Translations under genes and position numbers: made by a program | Shown here: in pieces, positions 45,802 to 56,822 of the stretch | How the letters are laid out: each line of letters opens with the position of its first letter | How positions within the stretch are numbered: position 1 is the first letter of the stretch | Notes under the pieces: model-generated | Seen by the model: the letters and a program-made list of their open reading frames with translations, nothing else | Database searches by the model: none | What the model was told of the DNA's origin: nothing | Assembly: GCF_020616155.1 (NCBI RefSeq) | Contig: NZ_CP085530.1 | Coordinates: 2,137,501-2,201,500, forward strand | Length of the DNA: 64,000 bases | Direction: 5' to 3' | Source: Vogesella sp. XCS3 | GTDB lineage: Bacteria > Pseudomonadota > Gammaproteobacteria > Burkholderiales > Chromobacteriaceae

Positions 45802-46746
45802 TTACAGCGGCCACGGGTCGCCGTAAGCCTGCATATACAGTGACTTGAGTTTGTCCCAGTCAAAGAAATGGTTCTGCGGGCCGTGGCTCGTCACCTTGAT
45901 GGCACCCAGCACATTGGCCAGCCGGCCGGTAATTTTCCAGTCGTAGCCGTGCTTGATGCCGTACAGCAGGCCGGCGCGGAAGGCGTCGCCACAGCCCATC
46001 GGGTCTACCGGCTTGATCGGCATCTGCACGCGCGGAATCAGGTGGATGGTGTCATCCACATAAATCTCGGCACCTTTGGAGCCGCGGGTGACGATCAGCG
46101 CTTTCACCTTGTCTTTCAGCACTTCTACCGGCAAGCCGGCGCGCTCGCGCATCAGCTCGCTTTCGTAGTCGTTGATGGCAACGTAGGTCGCCAGCTCCAC
46201 AATTTCGTTCAGCTCGTCGCGCGACAGCAGCGGCAGCTCCTGGCCCGGGTCGAAAATGAACGGGATACCGGCCGCATGCAGCTCGCGCGTATGCTGCAGA
46301 AAGGCTGCGTGGCCACCAGGCGACACAATAGCCACCTTCACCGGGTCTTTCACGTCGGCAATATGGTTTACCGTAGCGTGGTCCATGGAGCCGGGGTGGA
46401 AGGCCATCAGCTGGTTGCCGTCCTTGTCGGCAATGCCGAAGCATTGCGACGTATACTGCCCGCGAATGGTACGGATAAAGCGGTCATCGACCCCCGCGCG
46501 TTTCAGGTGCTGGCGGTAAGGCTCGAAGTCCTCGCCTACTGCCCCCATGACCAGCGGCTTCTCACCCAGCAGGCACAGGCTGTAGGCAATATTGCCAGCC
46601 GGGCCGCCAAACTCGCGGCGCATGGTGGGCACCTTGAAGGTGGTGGAGATCTTGTGCAGCTGATCGGGCAGGATATGGTTATCGAAGCGATCTTCGAAAT
46701 TGAACAGGGTGTCGTAGGCCAGCGCCCCGCAAACGAGAATAGACAT
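45802..46746 (-). CDS. PfkB-family sugar/nucleoside kinase
   Basis: A 314-residue ribokinase-fold kinase. PfkB signature 1 is FGGPAGNIAYSLCLLGEKP and signature 2 is PVDPMGCGDAFRAGLLYGIK with the catalytic Asp and anion hole. The N-terminal MSILVCGALAYDTLFNFED resembles bacterial adenosine-kinase-like members, but substrate is not certain. It is transcribed toward gshA, with its own terminator between. Confidence 0.87.
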   Translation of the reverse strand: MSILVCGALAYDTLFNFEDRFDNHILPDQLHKISTTFKVPTMRREFGGPAGNIAYSLCLLGEKPLVMGAVGEDFEPYRQHLKRAGVDDRFIRTIRGQYTSQCFGIADKDGNQLMAFHPGSMDHATVNHIADVKDPVKVAIVSPGGHAAFLQHTRELHAAGIPFIFDPGQELPLLSRDELNEIVELATYVAINDYESELMRERAGLPVEVLKDKVKALIVTRGSKGAEIYVDDTIHLIPRVQMPIKPVDPMGCGDAFRAGLLYGIKHGYDWKITGRLANVLGAIKVTSHGPQNHFFDWDKLKSLYMQAYGDPWPL

Positions 46747-46815
46747 GACTCGCGCGCAAACAAAAAAGTAATCGGCGAGTTTATCATGAACGTTTGTTTA
46801 AAGGCAGCGGCGAAC

Positions 46816-46825
46816 TGCGGCCAAC
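46816..46825 (+). repeat. Intergenic copy of the 10-mer
   Basis: In the divergent gap between the PfkB kinase and the TlpA-like gene. Confidence 0.85.
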
Positions 46826-46868
46826 TTGCAGATATCTAACAACTTTTTACTATCAAAATGGAATAAAA

Positions 46869-47357
46869 ATGCTCAAATTCACCACGCTGTTACGCCACGG
46901 CTTGCTGTTGCTTGCACTGGGCGCCAGCTTGCCCGTACTGGCTGCCGGGCCACTGGATAAAGCCAGGCTGACACTGGTGAGCGGCCAGGCCGCCGCCTTT
47001 GCTCCGTTTCAGGGGCGGCTGACCGTAGTGAATTTCTGGGCGACCTGGTGCGCGCCCTGCCGCCAGGAAATGCCCATGCTATCGACGCTATCGGTAAAGC
47101 TGGCGGCCAAAGGCATCAAGACTGTCGGTATTGCACTGGATCAGCCCGATCAGGTTCAGGCGTTCCTGAAACAGACGGCGGTAACGTACCCCATCCTGAT
47201 GAGTGATGGCGACGGCATTGCTGTCATGCGCGAACTGGGCAACAAGAGTGGCGGCCTGCCCTATACCGTGGTACTGAATGCGCAGGGCAAACCGGTTAAA
47301 CAGCTGCTGGGCATTCTGGATGAAAAAACACTCGTGAAAGCGCTGGCCGGGCTATAG
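46869..47357 (+). CDS. TlpA/ResA-like thiol-disulfide oxidoreductase
   Basis: A 162-residue exported thioredoxin-fold protein with a Sec signal peptide (RHGLLLLALGASLPVLAA) and active site WCAPC in TVVNFWATWCAPCRQEMPML; GGLPYTVVLNAQGKPVKQL contains the cis-proline. The ATG at 46869 follows GGAATAAAA; the longer frame lacks a ribosome site. Its last six bases overlap the convergent GGDEF/EAL gene. Confidence 0.88.
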   Translation: MLKFTTLLRHGLLLLALGASLPVLAAGPLDKARLTLVSGQAAAFAPFQGRLTVVNFWATWCAPCRQEMPMLSTLSVKLAAKGIKTVGIALDQPDQVQAFLKQTAVTYPILMSDGDGIAVMRELGNKSGGLPYTVVLNAQGKPVKQLLGILDEKTLVKALAGL

Positions 47358-50300
47358 CGACAGGCTCAGGCTGCTTTCGTGCAGCTGCGGCATACCGGAT
47401 AACAAGCTGTGCACTGCCTGCTCGTGCTGCTGCCGCAGGGTAAGAATAAGCGGAATGTGCTGCTGGATAGCTTCGTCATCGCCCAGCTGGTGCGCCTGCC
47501 ACAGCTGCTGGCAATGCAGGGCCAGCGACGACTGCAGCTGGCCTAGCTGGGCAAAGCTGGCATGGCCACCGTAACGCATCAGGCCGTCGGTACCATACCA
47601 GCGCAGGAATCGTTCGCTGACCGCATCGTCCCACTCCCCCTGCGTCTCCTCATCTTGCGCCAGCGCCAGCAGGCGCGACAGCGAGCTGCGCAAGTTCAGT
47701 TCGAGGCCGAACAGGAAGATGTCTTCCTGCGACCAGCGCTTGCGCGCGCCCTGCCACTGCGGCGGGCTGTGCCAGTGGCGGCACCAGGCCACCACATCTG
47801 CCGCCGGCATCGGCTTGGCTACGCCATACCCCTGCGCAATATCGCACCCCAGGTGCAACAGCAAGCTGCCGTGCTCCACGGTTTCCACCCCCTCGGCTAC
47901 CAGCTCGCGGCTGAAGGCTTCGGACAGGCCGATAATACCCTGCACAATAGCCAGATCGTCGCTGCTTTCGTGCATGCCACGGATGAAGGACTGGTCAATT
48001 TTCAGCTTGTCCGCTGGCAGGCGCTTCAGGTACAGCAAGGATGAGTAGCCAGTACCGAAATCATCCAGAGAGAAGCGCACCCCCAGTGCCTGGCAGGTTT
48101 GCATCAAGCGGCCAACGTGTTCCACATCCGATAGCGCCGTGCTTTCCAGCACCTCGATTTCCAGCATGCCGCGCGGGACATCCGGGTGGGCATCCAGCAG
48201 GCTGGCAAGCCGGGCGGCAAAGTCCGACTGCTGCAGGTGGTGGGCAGAAATATTCACGCTGACAGACAGAACACGCCCTTCACCCCGCCACTGTGCCATC
48301 TGCTGCAGCGCCGTATCAATCACCCACTCGCCAAGGCGGATATCCAGGTGGCTGTCTTCCACCTCGGGCAAAAAGGCCCCCGGCGGCAAAACGCCACGCT
48401 GCGGATGGTGCCAGCGCATCAAGGCTTCCATGCCCACAATCTGGCCATCACGCATATTGACCTTGGGCTGGTAGTACAGCTGCAGCTCGCCCTGCACCAG
48501 CGCCTGCTCCAGCCTTTGCAGGCTTTGCAAGCGGCTACGGCTCTGGCGGTCGTGCTCGGCGTCAAAAATCTGGTAGCCATTGCGCCCCAGGTCTTTGGCC
48601 TTGTACATAGCCTGGTCGGCGTGGCGCAGCAGGGTATCGGCATCCTGCTCGTCCTGCGGGTACAGCGTGACACCGATGCTGGCGGATACTTGCACCTGTA
48701 TGTCACCGATATCGCACGGTGCAGCCACGGTTTCCAGAATATGGTGCAGGCTCTGGTGGCACGCTTCGATATCGGGCAGCCCCGACAGCAACAGCGCGAA
48801 CTCGTCGCCACCCAAGCGCGCCACGGTATCGCCACCGTGCATGGCAAGCTGCAAGCGGTCGGCAATCTGGATCAGCAGCTGGTCGCCCACGTCGTGGCCA
48901 TAGCGGTCGTTCACGCGTTTGAAGCCATCCAGATCCATAAAGCAGATCGCCAGCCACTGGCCACTGCGGCTAGCCTGGGCAATGGCTACCCGCATGCGGT
49001 CGCCCAGCAAGACACGGTTGGGTAGCTGGGTGAGCGGGTCGTGGTGTGCCATACGGTCCAGCCGGGCTTCCTGCTCTTTCATCACCGTGATATCGGCAAA
49101 CACCGCGATATAGTGGCGTACCTGGCCTTGCTGGTCGTAAATCACGGATATCGAAAGCAGTACCGGGTAGAGGCTGCCATCCTTGCGGCGGTTCCAGACT
49201 TCACCCTGCCAGTGGCCTTTCTGGCTCAGCGTCAGGCGGATGGCTTGGTAAAAGTCTTCATCATGACGGCCGGAGTAGAAATGGCTGGGCATCTGACCTA
49301 CCACTTCATCGCGCTCGAAACCGCTGATTTCGCACAGGGCGCGGTTGACATCGACGACTCGGCCACTGGCGTCGGCAATGACAATACCTTCGCGTGAATG
49401 CTTGAACACGCCGGCGAGCAGCTGCAAGCGGCCTTCGGCGCGCCGCAGGTCCGAAATATCGTTCCAGGCACCGATAATGCCGGCAATCTCGCCCTGCTCG
49501 TCGTAGAACACATCTTTGGAAAAAATCACATGGCGCTGCTGGCCATGCTGGTCGGTCAGCAAGCCTGCATACTCTTGATGGCCCAGGCCGGCATTCAGCG
49601 CCTCATCGTGGCGCATATGCAATGCGGCCAGCTCGGCCGGCCACAGCTCGGCAGCGACCTTGCCACGAATATCGCGGCGGCTCAGGCCGGTCACGCGGGC
49701 AAACGCATCATTACAGCCCATATAGCGGCCGTGGGCATCCTTGTAAAATACCGGCATGGGCATGGCCAATAGCAGCATATCGGTGAAGCGCTGGCTTTTG
49801 GCCCACTTTTCATCTGCCGACTGTACTGCCGCCGCCATGCGGTTAAACGCCAAACCCAGGCGACCAACTTCGTCCACACCATCTTCCGGTGCACGCACCG
49901 ACAGGGTGCCATGGCCCAAGGCTTCCGCAGCCTGGGTCAAACGCTTCAGCCGCCGCACAATCCATACGGTAACCAGCACCATCCAGATCGTTGCCAACAG
50001 GCCCGCCACCACGACCATCGGCGCAGTGCGCTGGATAAAACTCAGAAAAATCTGCCGCGCCTCGGCAACGCGTAGGCCTAGCTGCACATCACCCTGGGTC
50101 AGGGAGAAACGGGTATCAAACAGTGGGTCACCATTGCCGGCAATATCGCTATCCTGCGCAAACTGCTGTGTCTGGATACCACTGCGCGCCATGATCTTGC
50201 CTGCACTGTCGCGTACCACCAGATAGGCCAGATCGCCGGAGCGGGTCAGCTCGTCGGTAATTTCCTGCAGCGTGCTGTAATCGCGTTCCAGCATGGGGGC

Positions 50301-50483
50301 AACCAGCGCGGCGCGCAGCTCGACCTGCAGGCTACCCAGCCGCACACGCGTCTGCTCTACCGCCATCTCGCGCATCATGTGTACGCTTTGCCAGGCAATA
50401 ATGCCGAACAACAGCAGCTGTACCACGAACAAGGCTGGAATGATGATCCAGGTCAACGAACGCGGACGCAGGTCGATGGCCAT
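47352..50483 (-). CDS. PAS-GGDEF-EAL c-di-GMP turnover protein with a C-terminal CZB-like domain
   Basis: A 1043-residue membrane protein. TM1 (about 12-32), a periplasmic segment, TM2 (about 152-174), HAMP, two PAS domains (about 230-350 and 355-475), GGDEF (558-562 intact) and EAL (686-688 EAL, DDFGTGYSSL, EGVETVE). The I-site position five residues before GGDEF reads HGGD, so feedback inhibition is probably lost. Both catalytic cores look complete, so it could make or degrade c-di-GMP. The C-terminal 130 residues (RFLRWYGTDGLMRYGGHASF) resemble a chemoreceptor zinc-binding (CZB) domain, but the Cys and one His ligand appear replaced. Overlaps the upstream binding-protein gene by one base (TAATG). 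Confidence 0.88.
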   Translation of the reverse strand: MAIDLRPRSLTWIIIPALFVVQLLLFGIIAWQSVHMMREMAVEQTRVRLGSLQVELRAALVAPMLERDYSTLQEITDELTRSGDLAYLVVRDSAGKIMARSGIQTQQFAQDSDIAGNGDPLFDTRFSLTQGDVQLGLRVAEARQIFLSFIQRTAPMVVVAGLLATIWMVLVTVWIVRRLKRLTQAAEALGHGTLSVRAPEDGVDEVGRLGLAFNRMAAAVQSADEKWAKSQRFTDMLLLAMPMPVFYKDAHGRYMGCNDAFARVTGLSRRDIRGKVAAELWPAELAALHMRHDEALNAGLGHQEYAGLLTDQHGQQRHVIFSKDVFYDEQGEIAGIIGAWNDISDLRRAEGRLQLLAGVFKHSREGIVIADASGRVVDVNRALCEISGFERDEVVGQMPSHFYSGRHDEDFYQAIRLTLSQKGHWQGEVWNRRKDGSLYPVLLSISVIYDQQGQVRHYIAVFADITVMKEQEARLDRMAHHDPLTQLPNRVLLGDRMRVAIAQASRSGQWLAICFMDLDGFKRVNDRYGHDVGDQLLIQIADRLQLAMHGGDTVARLGGDEFALLLSGLPDIEACHQSLHHILETVAAPCDIGDIQVQVSASIGVTLYPQDEQDADTLLRHADQAMYKAKDLGRNGYQIFDAEHDRQSRSRLQSLQRLEQALVQGELQLYYQPKVNMRDGQIVGMEALMRWHHPQRGVLPPGAFLPEVEDSHLDIRLGEWVIDTALQQMAQWRGEGRVLSVSVNISAHHLQQSDFAARLASLLDAHPDVPRGMLEIEVLESTALSDVEHVGRLMQTCQALGVRFSLDDFGTGYSSLLYLKRLPADKLKIDQSFIRGMHESSDDLAIVQGIIGLSEAFSRELVAEGVETVEHGSLLLHLGCDIAQGYGVAKPMPAADVVAWCRHWHSPPQWQGARKRWSQEDIFLFGLELNLRSSLSRLLALAQDEETQGEWDDAVSERFLRWYGTDGLMRYGGHASFAQLGQLQSSLALHCQQLWQAHQLGDDEAIQQHIPLILTLRQQHEQAVHSLLSGMPQLHESSLSLSL

Positions 50484-51307
50484 TATTTCAGCATCACCTT
50501 CAAGTCCTGCACATATGGGTCCAGCGCCTTCATGTCGGCGGCGGAAATGTCTTTCAGGCCACCATGCCCCAGCTCTTTACTGAACGCCTTTCCTTCATCC
50601 GTATTGTTGGCGAACTGGAACAACTGGCTGCGCAGGCTATCTATGCGGCTAGTACCCAGCCGTTTGTGCGCCAGATACAGCAAAGGGATGGTCTGCGGCA
50701 GGCGCTTCATCACGCGCACCCGCACCGTGGTGCCGGGGTGCAGCTGACGTAAAGCGGTAACGGAAATGATCGCGGCGGCGGATTCGCCGTTCAGCAGGGC
50801 TTGTACCGAGTTGGCATGGCTGCCTGCTGGGCGGATAGTGACGTCTTTGCCTGGCGTCAGGCCATTCTGGATAAGGTAACGCTGTGCGGCCAAGGTGAGA
50901 TTGGCCAGTTTGTCACTGGTAGACACCACCTTGCCCCGCAATGCCTCTAGCGTATTGACCCCGTCTTTACGGGTCACCAGCAAGGGCTCCAGATTGGTTT
51001 GCGGGCGGGCTAGTGGCTCGTAGCCCTGCTCCAGCTGGGCCAGGCGGCCAAAGTACGGCGACGTGGCAATCACGTCGTAACGGCCTTGCCCGGTACGCTC
51101 CAGGTAGCTTTGATAATCCGGGGCAGACTCGATAACCACCGGTACGCCCGTGGCAGTTTGCAATTGGGCGCGCATGGGTTCGTACAGCTCGGCCAGCTTG
51201 CGTGCCGACAAGTACGGCACCACCCCCAGCACCAGCATATCAGCGGCCTGTGCCAGCGGAGTCAGGCAGCAGGCAGTCAGGCAAAACAGCAGGAATTTTC
51301 TGGCCAT
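50483..51307 (-). CDS. PhnD-like periplasmic binding protein partnered with the GGDEF/EAL protein
   Basis: A 274-residue secreted solute-binding protein of the phosphate/phosphite/phosphonate (PhnD) type: signal peptide ending TPLAQAA, then LVLGVVPYLSARKLAELYEP, IATSPYFGRLAQLEQGYEPL and RPAGSHANSVQALLNGESAA. No ABC permease or ATPase gene is adjacent. Instead its stop overlaps the start of the c-di-GMP protein, suggesting that it binds a ligand and signals to that protein's periplasmic domain. The ligand is unknown. Confidence 0.83.
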   Translation of the reverse strand: MARKFLLFCLTACCLTPLAQAADMLVLGVVPYLSARKLAELYEPMRAQLQTATGVPVVIESAPDYQSYLERTGQGRYDVIATSPYFGRLAQLEQGYEPLARPQTNLEPLLVTRKDGVNTLEALRGKVVSTSDKLANLTLAAQRYLIQNGLTPGKDVTIRPAGSHANSVQALLNGESAAAIISVTALRQLHPGTTVRVRVMKRLPQTIPLLYLAHKRLGTSRIDSLRSQLFQFANNTDEGKAFSKELGHGGLKDISAADMKALDPYVQDLKVMLK

Positions 51308-51649
51308 CCCGGCATTCCTTTATCGTTATTGTGGCGATTCACTCGTCGCGCAGACAGCAAACACCTCAGGCCTGACTTTAAAGTCAAGCGGCTGATGCTT
51401 AACAATGTACCGTCAACACACCCACGCAATCTAGCATTTCAATAAATATGAATTTTTGATTTGGCTAAATTCTATCGGTAATTGCTTCTTTTATGGCAAA
51501 AATGCCGCAATCAAATATTTTTAAATGCCAAAAGAATATAACAGGCAAATAAAAAAAGACTGCCAGGCACACTGGCAGTCTTTAGCACTTCATAGAATGA
51601 AGTTCATCAGACAATGACGCGGCGCCTTGCCGCGCGATTGTTCAGTAAA
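51308..51649. other. Intergenic region, 342 bases, AT-rich in the middle
   Basis: No open frame with coding character. Positions about 51420-51550 are markedly AT-rich compared with the surroundings (repeated AAAT, TTTT runs) and probably hold the promoter of the phnD-like operon. The fadH terminator lies at the right end. Confidence 0.7.
51556..51583 (-). terminator. Terminator of fadH
   Basis: AAAGACTGCCAG, loop of five bases, CTGGCAGTCTTT, with an A run on the plus strand that reads as a T run on the minus strand. Confidence 0.8.
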
Positions 51650-53786
<2,137 letters not shown>

Positions 53787-53875
53787 TTCTGCCCGCCACC
53801 TACCCGCTAGACATACAACATTGCTTATGAAATGACCTAGAATGCACCAAGGTTATCTATCAATTCAGGGAGAAA

Positions 53876-54436
53876 ATGATGTGCCAGTGTTCTACTCACG
53901 CGCAGCACGATGCTGCGGCCAACCCTGGCCGGCGCCAGTTTGTACAACTTGCCGCACTGGGTGGTGGTGCAGCCCTGCTAGGCAGCTTTCTGCCCCAAAC
54001 CGCTTACGCTGCCGGTGGCACCGATGCCCTGCTGCTATCGTGCATGGACTACCGCCTGGTAGATGAGACCGAAGCCTTCATGGCGGGGCTCGGCATGAAA
54101 AACAAGTACGACCATATCGTGCTGGCCGGCGCGGCGCTGGGGGCGGTCACCAGTAAATTCCCGGCCTGGAACCAGGCGTTCTGGGAGCATCTGGACGTGG
54201 CGATCAGCCTGCACCATATCCATAAGGTGATGGTGCTGGACCACCGCGACTGTGGTGCTTACAAAGTGGTATTGGGCGAAGATTTTGGCAAGATTCCCGA
54301 CAAAGAAACCCAGACCCACGCCGAAACCCTGATGACGCTGCGTAAACAGATTCTGGCCAAATATCCGCAGTTGGCCGTAGAAACCTACTTGATGGCGCTG
54401 GATGGCAGCGTGCAGCAAATCGTGCCGAAAGGCTGA
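53876..54436 (+). CDS. Tat-exported beta-carbonic anhydrase-like protein
   Basis: A 186-residue beta-carbonic anhydrase-type protein. The N-terminus is a probable Tat signal (GRRQFVQLAALGGGAALLG, twin Arg 19-20). Zinc ligands follow the beta class pattern: CMDYR (Cys56, Asp58, Arg60) and HRDC (His123, Cys126). It should interconvert CO2 and bicarbonate in the periplasm. Shorter than full-length beta enzymes, so it may be a variant. One repeat copy lies within the signal-peptide coding region. It converges on the hydrolase of the sbtA operon. Confidence 0.82.
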   Translation: MMCQCSTHAQHDAAANPGRRQFVQLAALGGGAALLGSFLPQTAYAAGGTDALLLSCMDYRLVDETEAFMAGLGMKNKYDHIVLAGAALGAVTSKFPAWNQAFWEHLDVAISLHHIHKVMVLDHRDCGAYKVVLGEDFGKIPDKETQTHAETLMTLRKQILAKYPQLAVETYLMALDGSVQQIVPKG

Positions 54437-54456
54437 ATAAACCGCGTATCCCATAG

Positions 54457-54490
54457 AAAAAAGCACCGCCGGGTATGGCGGTGCTTTTTT
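54457..54490. terminator. Bidirectional terminator between the carbonic anhydrase and hydrolase genes
   Basis: AAAAAAGCACCGCC, loop of six bases, GGCGGTGCTTTTTT: a perfect stem with T runs on both strands. Confidence 0.9.
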
Positions 54491-54505
54491 CATTGGCACA
54501 ACGGC

Positions 54506-55420
54506 TCAGGCCGTAATACGGTTCAGCCAGGCCAGCAAATCAGCTTCCAGCTGAGCGCGATTGGTTTCGTTATGCATCTCGTGCCGGCCACCCGGGTAGA
54601 CAGTCACGCTCACGTCCTGCATGCCGGCAGCGCGGTAGCGGCTGGCCAGCTGGCCCAGGCCAAACTTGCCCAGGCTCACCGGGTCACGGCTCCCCGCCTG
54701 TAGCCACACCGGGCAGGTTCTGGGCAGAGCGCGGCCGTCCGCCTCACCCAGTTCCAGCTCGATAATGCCGCCAAACAGGTCTATCCAAAGCTGTGGGGTG
54801 GGATGTTGGCCGCATAGCGGGTCGGCAATATAGGCGTCTACCTGAGCCGCATCGCGGCTTAGCCAGTCCAGCCGGGTGCGAGCGGGTAAAAAACCCAGGT
54901 TGAAGCTGCCAAACACCAGCGACGTCATGAATGTACTGGGCTTGCTGGCGCCCCCCAGCCTGGCGACCAGCCGCGCGACACCGCGCATCACACGCGACAG
55001 ATACCGCTGACGGTAGCCGGTAGCAGACAGCACCATGCCGGCCAGACGCTGGCCGTAGCGCAGGATAAAGGCACGTGCAACAAAGCTACCCATGCTGTGC
55101 CCGTACAACACCACCGGCCGCTCGTGCTGCTGGCGTGCGTAATCCACTACCTCGCGCAGGTCGTCCACCACACGCTGCCAGCCCCCCTGCGCGGCAAACC
55201 AGCCCGGCAACGGCGCATGGCGGCCGTGGCCGCGGTGATCGTGCGCATAAACAGCGTACCCCGCCAGTACCAGCTTCTGCGCCAGCGCCTGATAGCGACC
55301 ACCGTACTCGCTCATGCCATGGCTGATCACCACCACGGCGCGCGGTTCGCCGACAGGTAGCCAGCGGCAGCCGTAGATATCGGCCTCGTCACTGGCGGTT
55401 ATACGAAAGGCTTGCGTCAT
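54506..55420 (-). CDS. Alpha/beta hydrolase, monoacylglycerol-lipase-like
   Basis: A 304-residue serine hydrolase of the lysophospholipase/monoglyceride-lipase type. The nucleophile is Ser109 in LYGHSMGSFVARAF, the oxyanion segment is VVVISHGMSEYGGRY, and the acid and His are likely in LQAGSRDPVSLG and YPGGRHEMHNE. No signal peptide, so cytoplasmic. It follows the sbtB-like gene by 29 bases on the same strand and is probably co-transcribed, without an obvious functional link. Confidence 0.85.
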   Translation of the reverse strand: MTQAFRITASDEADIYGCRWLPVGEPRAVVVISHGMSEYGGRYQALAQKLVLAGYAVYAHDHRGHGRHAPLPGWFAAQGGWQRVVDDLREVVDYARQQHERPVVLYGHSMGSFVARAFILRYGQRLAGMVLSATGYRQRYLSRVMRGVARLVARLGGASKPSTFMTSLVFGSFNLGFLPARTRLDWLSRDAAQVDAYIADPLCGQHPTPQLWIDLFGGIIELELGEADGRALPRTCPVWLQAGSRDPVSLGKFGLGQLASRYRAAGMQDVSVTVYPGGRHEMHNETNRAQLEADLLAWLNRITA

Positions 55421-55449
55421 GTTTCCCCCTGATTGCTGGCAGGCACGCG

Positions 55450-55752
55450 CTAGAATTTGTCTGCGCGTAGCACCCCTACATCCGAAACATACAGGATCAA
55501 GCCGTAATCAGGCAGATAGGCTTGCTCGCAACGCAAAGCAATCGCCTTGGCTACCTCGGTATCACATACCACATCAATCCGGATATTGCGGTCGAAACTC
55601 CACGCCCCGCCCTGCACCCCGTGCGCGCCACCGCCACGGGCATCCACCACGGTATAGCCGTGTGCACCCAGGCGCTGGATATCTTTGACCAGCCGCGCCT
55701 CCAGCACGGACTCGGTCACAATCGTCAGCAGCTTCTTGGTATGAAATGGCAT
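55450..55752 (-). CDS. SbtB-like PII-family signalling protein
   Basis: A 100-residue ferredoxin-fold PII-like protein: KKLLTIVTESVLEARLVKDI, GAHGYTVVDARGGGAHGVQG and a T-loop-like segment follow the SbtB pattern. The C-terminal CGPxGC redox loop described in cyanobacterial SbtB is missing. Family members bind adenyl nucleotides and regulate the SbtA transporter. The ATG at 55752 has AAGGAAG upstream; the gene starts 11 bases after the sbtA-like stop. Confidence 0.8.
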   Translation of the reverse strand: MPFHTKKLLTIVTESVLEARLVKDIQRLGAHGYTVVDARGGGAHGVQGGAWSFDRNIRIDVVCDTEVAKAIALRCEQAYLPDYGLILYVSDVGVLRADKF

Positions 55753-55763
55753 CGAGCTTCCTT

Positions 55764-56696
55764 TCAGGCGTAAACCTGCTGCGCCAGCCACAGGTACAGT
55801 GGAATACCCAGCAACAGATTGAACGGGAACGTTACCCCCAGGCTGGCAGCCAGGGAAATAGCCGGGTTAGCCTCCGGCACGGCAATACGCATGGCGGCGG
55901 GGGCCGCAATGTAGGACGACGAGGCACACAGGGTAGCCAGCAGCATGGCGCCGCCTACCGACAAGCCCATGGCTAGCGCGGTGGCCAGCCCCAGGGCGGC
56001 AAACACGAGCGGCATCAGTATGGCCACGGCCACCACAAACAGCCCCTGGGCACGTAGGCCCGCCAGTTTGCCTGCGGTGAGCAAACCCATCTCCAGCAAA
56101 AACAGCGACAACACCGGCTTGAACAGATCGATATAGAGCGGCGACAGGCTCTTGATACCGTCGGCACCGGCCAGCCAGCCGATCAGCAGGCCGCCCATCA
56201 GCAGTACCATACTCTTGCCCAGAAACACCTCGTGCGCCAGGCGGCCCCAGTTCACCCGCTTGTCGCCACCCATGCGGGCCAGCAACACCCCCACCACCAG
56301 GGCAGGCATTTCCATCACCGCCAGAAACACCGTCAGTTGCGGCTCGGCCTCTACCCCCTGGCGCGCCAGATACGCACTGGCGACGGCAAACGTCACCACA
56401 CTGACCGAGCCATAATGCGCTGCCGTAGCCGCCGCATCCGCCCGCCCCAGGCGCCAGCGCAATACGGCAAAAGCGACCAAGGTCAAACCGGCGCCCAGCA
56501 AGATCACGGCCACCACTTGCCACAGCACTGCGCTGCCAGTGAGCTTGGATAAAGCCACCCCGCCCTTCAGGCCGATGGCGATCAGCAAGAACACCGACAA
56601 GGTCTCGTATAGTGCAGGGGGGAGTTTGAGATCAGACTTGGCCAGCGCCGCCAGCAAGCCCAACACAAAAAACAGCACAACAGGATCTAGCGTCAT
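55764..56696 (-). CDS. SbtA-like (DUF897) sodium-dependent bicarbonate transporter
   Basis: A 310-residue protein of about ten hydrophobic segments. LPPALYETLSVFLLIAIGLK, GGVALSKL, AAHYGSVSVVTFAVASAYL and MEMPALVVGVLLARM are the SbtA/DUF897 motifs. Such proteins import bicarbonate with sodium in cyanobacteria; heterotroph homologues are less studied. The SbtB-like regulator follows directly and a carbonic anhydrase lies two genes away, supporting an inorganic-carbon role. Confidence 0.85.
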   Translation of the reverse strand: MTLDPVVLFFVLGLLAALAKSDLKLPPALYETLSVFLLIAIGLKGGVALSKLTGSAVLWQVVAVILLGAGLTLVAFAVLRWRLGRADAAATAAHYGSVSVVTFAVASAYLARQGVEAEPQLTVFLAVMEMPALVVGVLLARMGGDKRVNWGRLAHEVFLGKSMVLLMGGLLIGWLAGADGIKSLSPLYIDLFKPVLSLFLLEMGLLTAGKLAGLRAQGLFVVAVAILMPLVFAALGLATALAMGLSVGGAMLLATLCASSSYIAAPAAMRIAVPEANPAISLAASLGVTFPFNLLLGIPLYLWLAQQVYA

Positions 56697-56781
56697 CTGA
56701 ACACCTTGCTTGATGAAGAGGCCACATCATAGCGTATGTAAAAATTCCGCCAACCCTATGAGGAATAGGCCTTTTCTGTCA

Positions 56782-56791
56782 TGCGGCCAAC
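56782..56791 (+). repeat. Intergenic copy of the 10-mer
   Basis: In the 126-base gap between the rimJ-like gene and the sbtA-like gene, extended to AACCCT; downstream of rimJ and upstream of sbtA. Confidence 0.85.
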
Positions 56792-56822
56792 CCTGCGGCC
56801 CGACGCATTGCACCCTCGGGAC

